From: an uncultured Tenacibaculum sp.
GTDB taxonomy: Bacteria; Bacteroidota; Bacteroidia; Flavobacteriales; Flavobacteriaceae
Direction: 5' to 3'
Assembly (NCBI RefSeq): GCF_947499065.1
Contig: NZ_CANMMT010000012.1
Span: 19,000 to 82,999, forward strand
DNA: 64,000 bases
The notes beneath the pieces are model-generated. The model searched no databases, had not been told where the DNA came from, and worked only from the letters and a program-made list of their open reading frames with translations. Position numbers and translations under genes: made by a program. Shown in pieces: positions 62,459 through 64,000 of the stretch (position 1 is the stretch's first letter; each line of letters begins with the position of its first letter).

Positions 62459-62872
62459 ATGAAAACAAATTTTGAAATAGAAGATAATTATGCAGTTCAA
62501 CTAAATGGAACTCATATTGACCTTCACAATAATTTTGACTTTATTGGACTTACAAAAAACGGAAAGAACATAAGAGTTGACTTTAAACAAACTAAAGGTG
62601 ATTGGGTAAATTATGATGAATTCAAAAATCTAAAATTTGAATTTAAAAATGTCTCATATGAATACTTTGAAGAAGGAGACTCAAAGGCCGTGAAAGAGGA
62701 TACCGAACGACTTGGAGAAATCACATTCTTTCCAGCCAATTCTAGAGAAATAAATAACGGTTTTATACAACAAGCCAAACCGAAAATCAATGATGACTTA
62801 ATGATGCTTTTTGAAGACGGAAAAGTAATTCGGATTGGTTGCGATGAAATTGAACTAATAGCAGAAAAATAA
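62459..62872 (+). CDS. Hypothetical protein (137 aa)
   Basis: A soluble beta-rich protein (FDFIGLTKNGKNIRVDFKQTKGDWV...YEYFEEGDSKAVKEDTERLGEITFF). I do not recognise it; single-domain proteins like this are common in Bacteroidota cassette-like regions. The flanks GTTATGTGT and ACGCACAAC pair at 7 of 9 positions as reverse complements. Confidence 0.62.
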   Translation: MKTNFEIEDNYAVQLNGTHIDLHNNFDFIGLTKNGKNIRVDFKQTKGDWVNYDEFKNLKFEFKNVSYEYFEEGDSKAVKEDTERLGEITFFPANSREINNGFIQQAKPKINDDLMMLFEDGKVIRIGCDEIELIAEK

Positions 62873-62880
62873 AAACGAAC

Positions 62881-62935
62881 GCACAACAAAGTATATAGCA
62901 CTTTTAAAGCACACACTATACACAGACCGTTAACA
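62881..62935 (+). repeat. Compact attC-like hairpin (55 bp)
   Basis: GCACAACAAAGTATATAGC...ACACTATACACAGACCGTTAACA. Arms GTATATAG and CTATAC fold back within 55 bp. It starts 8 bp after the stop codon. The gap 62873-63199 holds this hairpin and the long-family repeat at 62994, with no credible gene. Confidence 0.6.
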
Positions 62936-62993
62936 ACAACCAACCAAAGCACCTCTACAAACTCCCTACCTACCTTTTCTTAGGCAATTTTTA

Positions 62994-63182
62994 GTCCTAC
63001 CACTCACCTACTCTTTAACAATACCACTTATAATTCTTACGAAATCTTCAGCGAACTTCATTAATAGAAGAACTTAAGAAAACCATATTCTTTTTTATAC
63101 TATATTCGAAAATTAAAAAAATTGTGAATATTTTGAGTTTTATTAAAACATCTAAAAGATCCGCATATAAACAAGTTGTGCA
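62994..63182 (+). repeat. Intergenic repeat, long family, copy 5 (attC-like)
   Basis: Shares CCTACCACTCACCTACTCTT, TAACAA, CGAAATCTTCAGCGAACTTC, AACTTAAGAAAACCATATTC, CTATATTCGAAAA, TGAATATTTTGAGTTTTATT and CCGCATATAAACAAGTTGTG with copies 2 and 4. It ends 17 bp before the next ATG. Confidence 0.65.
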
Positions 63183-63199
63183 CAAATTAAAAACCAACT

Positions 63200-63649
63200 A
63201 TGGCCATATTTGATATTTTTAAGAAAAAACCAAAATTTGTTGATGACTTTTTTGGAGAAATGGGATATACAAAATTCAAAGATTCTTTAAAGAACTTTTA
63301 CGACGGAGAAGTACACTTTCAAGGAAAACTGATTAGAATTAGTTTAGACGCTGATGAAAATGGACCAACAGATGAACAAAAAAATTTCTTTAAAAAGTTG
63401 GACAAAGAATATGATGAAATCAAAGAAAGTATAATACTTCCGTTCTTAAAAAAAGAGTTAGAAGATAATATTGAGGATGCTGGACTTAATGACTTTGATA
63501 ACGAATTTGATTTTGATGGAATTTCTATCGGTCGAATTAAAAAAGATAAAACTGAATGGTCAATAACATATGATTCGAAACCAATGAGACACTATGTTTC
63601 AATTGACTTTGAAGGAAAGGAACCAAAATATATGACTATTGACGGATAA
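63200..63649 (+). CDS. Hypothetical protein, DUF2004/immunity-like (149 aa)
   Basis: Soluble acidic protein. The layout FGEMGYTKFKDSLKNFYDGEVHFQGKLIRISLDADENGPTDEQKNFFKKL resembles DUF2004-type and related families that include immunity proteins of polymorphic toxin systems. No toxin gene is adjacent. GTTGTGCAC before and GTGTACAAC after are near-perfect reverse complements. Confidence 0.68.
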   Translation: MAIFDIFKKKPKFVDDFFGEMGYTKFKDSLKNFYDGEVHFQGKLIRISLDADENGPTDEQKNFFKKLDKEYDEIKESIILPFLKKELEDNIEDAGLNDFDNEFDFDGISIGRIKKDKTEWSITYDSKPMRHYVSIDFEGKEPKYMTIDG

Positions 63650-63658
63650 AATAACTTG

Positions 63659-63792
63659 TGTACAACAATATATAACCACAATTAAGGCGGAATCAAATAC
63701 GTCCGAATCCATTAGGAATTGCTAAGGTCAGTGTTTAACCGAAAATAGATAACTTTAAATCCGCAACTGAAGGTTATACAAGACCGTTGCCC
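63659..63792 (+). repeat. Intergenic repeat, palindromic family, copy 3 (attC-like)
   Basis: It starts TGTACAACAATATATAACC and ends GGTTATACAAGACCGTTGCCC, with GGCGGAATC/AATCCGC inner pairing. It closely matches 60858-60989, including TCAGTGTTTAACCGAAAATA in the middle. Confidence 0.7.
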
Positions 63793-63798
63793 ATAATT

Positions 63799-64000
63799 AT
63801 GAAAAACTCAATTCTAATAATAATTTTAGTTCTTACAGTAAACTTTTCGTTTGCTCAAGATGACGGATTTCAAGAAGATTATTTTCGAGAAGAAGTCAAT
63901 GTAGAATTAATAGAAAATTATACAGCTTGTGAACTTTTTTGGTCTGAAAAAGGAATTTCGGAATTTAATGGTAAAACTGAAATTTGGAGTATATGTAACT
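63799..64000 (+). CDS. Secreted hypothetical protein, cut by window edge
   Basis: ATG 63799 opens a frame with a clear signal peptide (MKNSILIIILVLTVNFSFAQ) and continues open for 67 codons to the end of the window (DDGFQEDYFREEVNVELIEN...). It follows the last attC-like element by 6 bp and is the first gene of the next unit, showing that the array continues to the right. Confidence 0.7.
   Translation, partial: MKNSILIIILVLTVNFSFAQDDGFQEDYFREEVNVELIENYTACELFWSEKGISEFNGKTEIWSICN

Noticed and set aside
50911..63792. CRISPR array
   Set aside because: The repeats are 55-225 bp, of several families, and separated by genes of variable length, not by short uniform spacers; no cas genes are visible.
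50911..64000. Polymorphic-toxin immunity gene cluster as the explanation for the small genes
   Set aside because: YwqK-like, WG-like and DUF2004-like proteins hint at it, but no toxin gene is present, many proteins are secreted or lipoproteins, and the matched recombination-type ends between genes are better explained by a cassette array.
50911..64000. Integrase gene for the array
   Set aside because: No frame in the window shows tyrosine recombinase features (R...HxxR...Y). It must lie outside, if it exists.
1..64000. tRNA, rRNA or riboswitch genes
   Set aside because: I looked for conserved tRNA arms, rRNA signatures and typical riboswitch cores in the intergenic gaps and saw none, although a covariance search would be more sensitive.

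Overview
The window looks like chromosomal DNA from a marine-type member of the Bacteroidota, most likely Flavobacteriaceae (Tenacibaculum-like). The evidence is very low G+C, type IX secretion (T9SS) C-terminal sorting domains, TonB-dependent receptors with carboxypeptidase-regulatory-like N-domains, DUF4249, FecI/FecR signalling genes, lipoproteins with short Cys-terminated signals, and TAnnTTTG promoter boxes with few Shine-Dalgarno sequences. I saw no rRNA, tRNA, CRISPR array or transposase.

Layout. (1) 1-8946 and 12553-25333 hold two copies of the same three-gene unit, all on the minus strand: a membrane-anchored TPR/LuxR-HTH regulator, then a giant T9SS-secreted surface protein (about 2276 aa of LRR modules in one copy, 3581 aa of MBG/Ig/LamG modules in the other), then a 56-58 aa conserved small exported peptide and a terminator. 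The giants share a C-terminal module of about 530 aa. Each giant promoter has a tandem direct repeat 32-33 bp upstream of a TAnnTTTG box. (2) 9092-12468 sits between the two units: two TetR genes with palindromic operators, an SRPBCC protein, and an RNHCP/rsgA pair with an unusually strong Shine-Dalgarno. (3) 25649-29846 is an ECF sigma / FecR / STN-type TonB receptor system. (4) 29924-36979 (minus) is an arsenic-type locus: a TetM-like GTPase, a SigZ-like ECF sigma factor, arsM, an ArsF-like thioredoxin-fold protein, a CcdA/ArsG-like membrane protein, a PAP2 phosphatase and a PatB-type C-S lyase. Three near-identical ECF promoters precede sigZ, arsM and the arsF-like gene, which suggests an autoregulated SigZ regulon. 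(5) 37207-45981 holds a beta-propeller protein, an operon of TonB receptor, DUF4249 and an RTX-tail lipoprotein next to a membrane AraC regulator, and a second AraC gene. (6) 46099-50878 holds an Ig-domain lipoprotein and several small secreted or hypothetical genes.

(7) From about 50.9 kb to the right edge, every gene is short, on the plus strand, mostly of unknown function, and separated by recurring 55-225 bp partly palindromic elements. These begin RYYYAAC at or near the stop codon of one gene and end GTTRRRY just before the start of the next. In several units the sequence at the start of the unit is the reverse complement of the sequence just after its gene, as expected for integron gene cassettes with attC sites. 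No integrase is in view and the array runs off the window. I regard this integron-like array, the duplicated regulator-giant-peptide unit, and the SigZ promoter set as the most interesting content.
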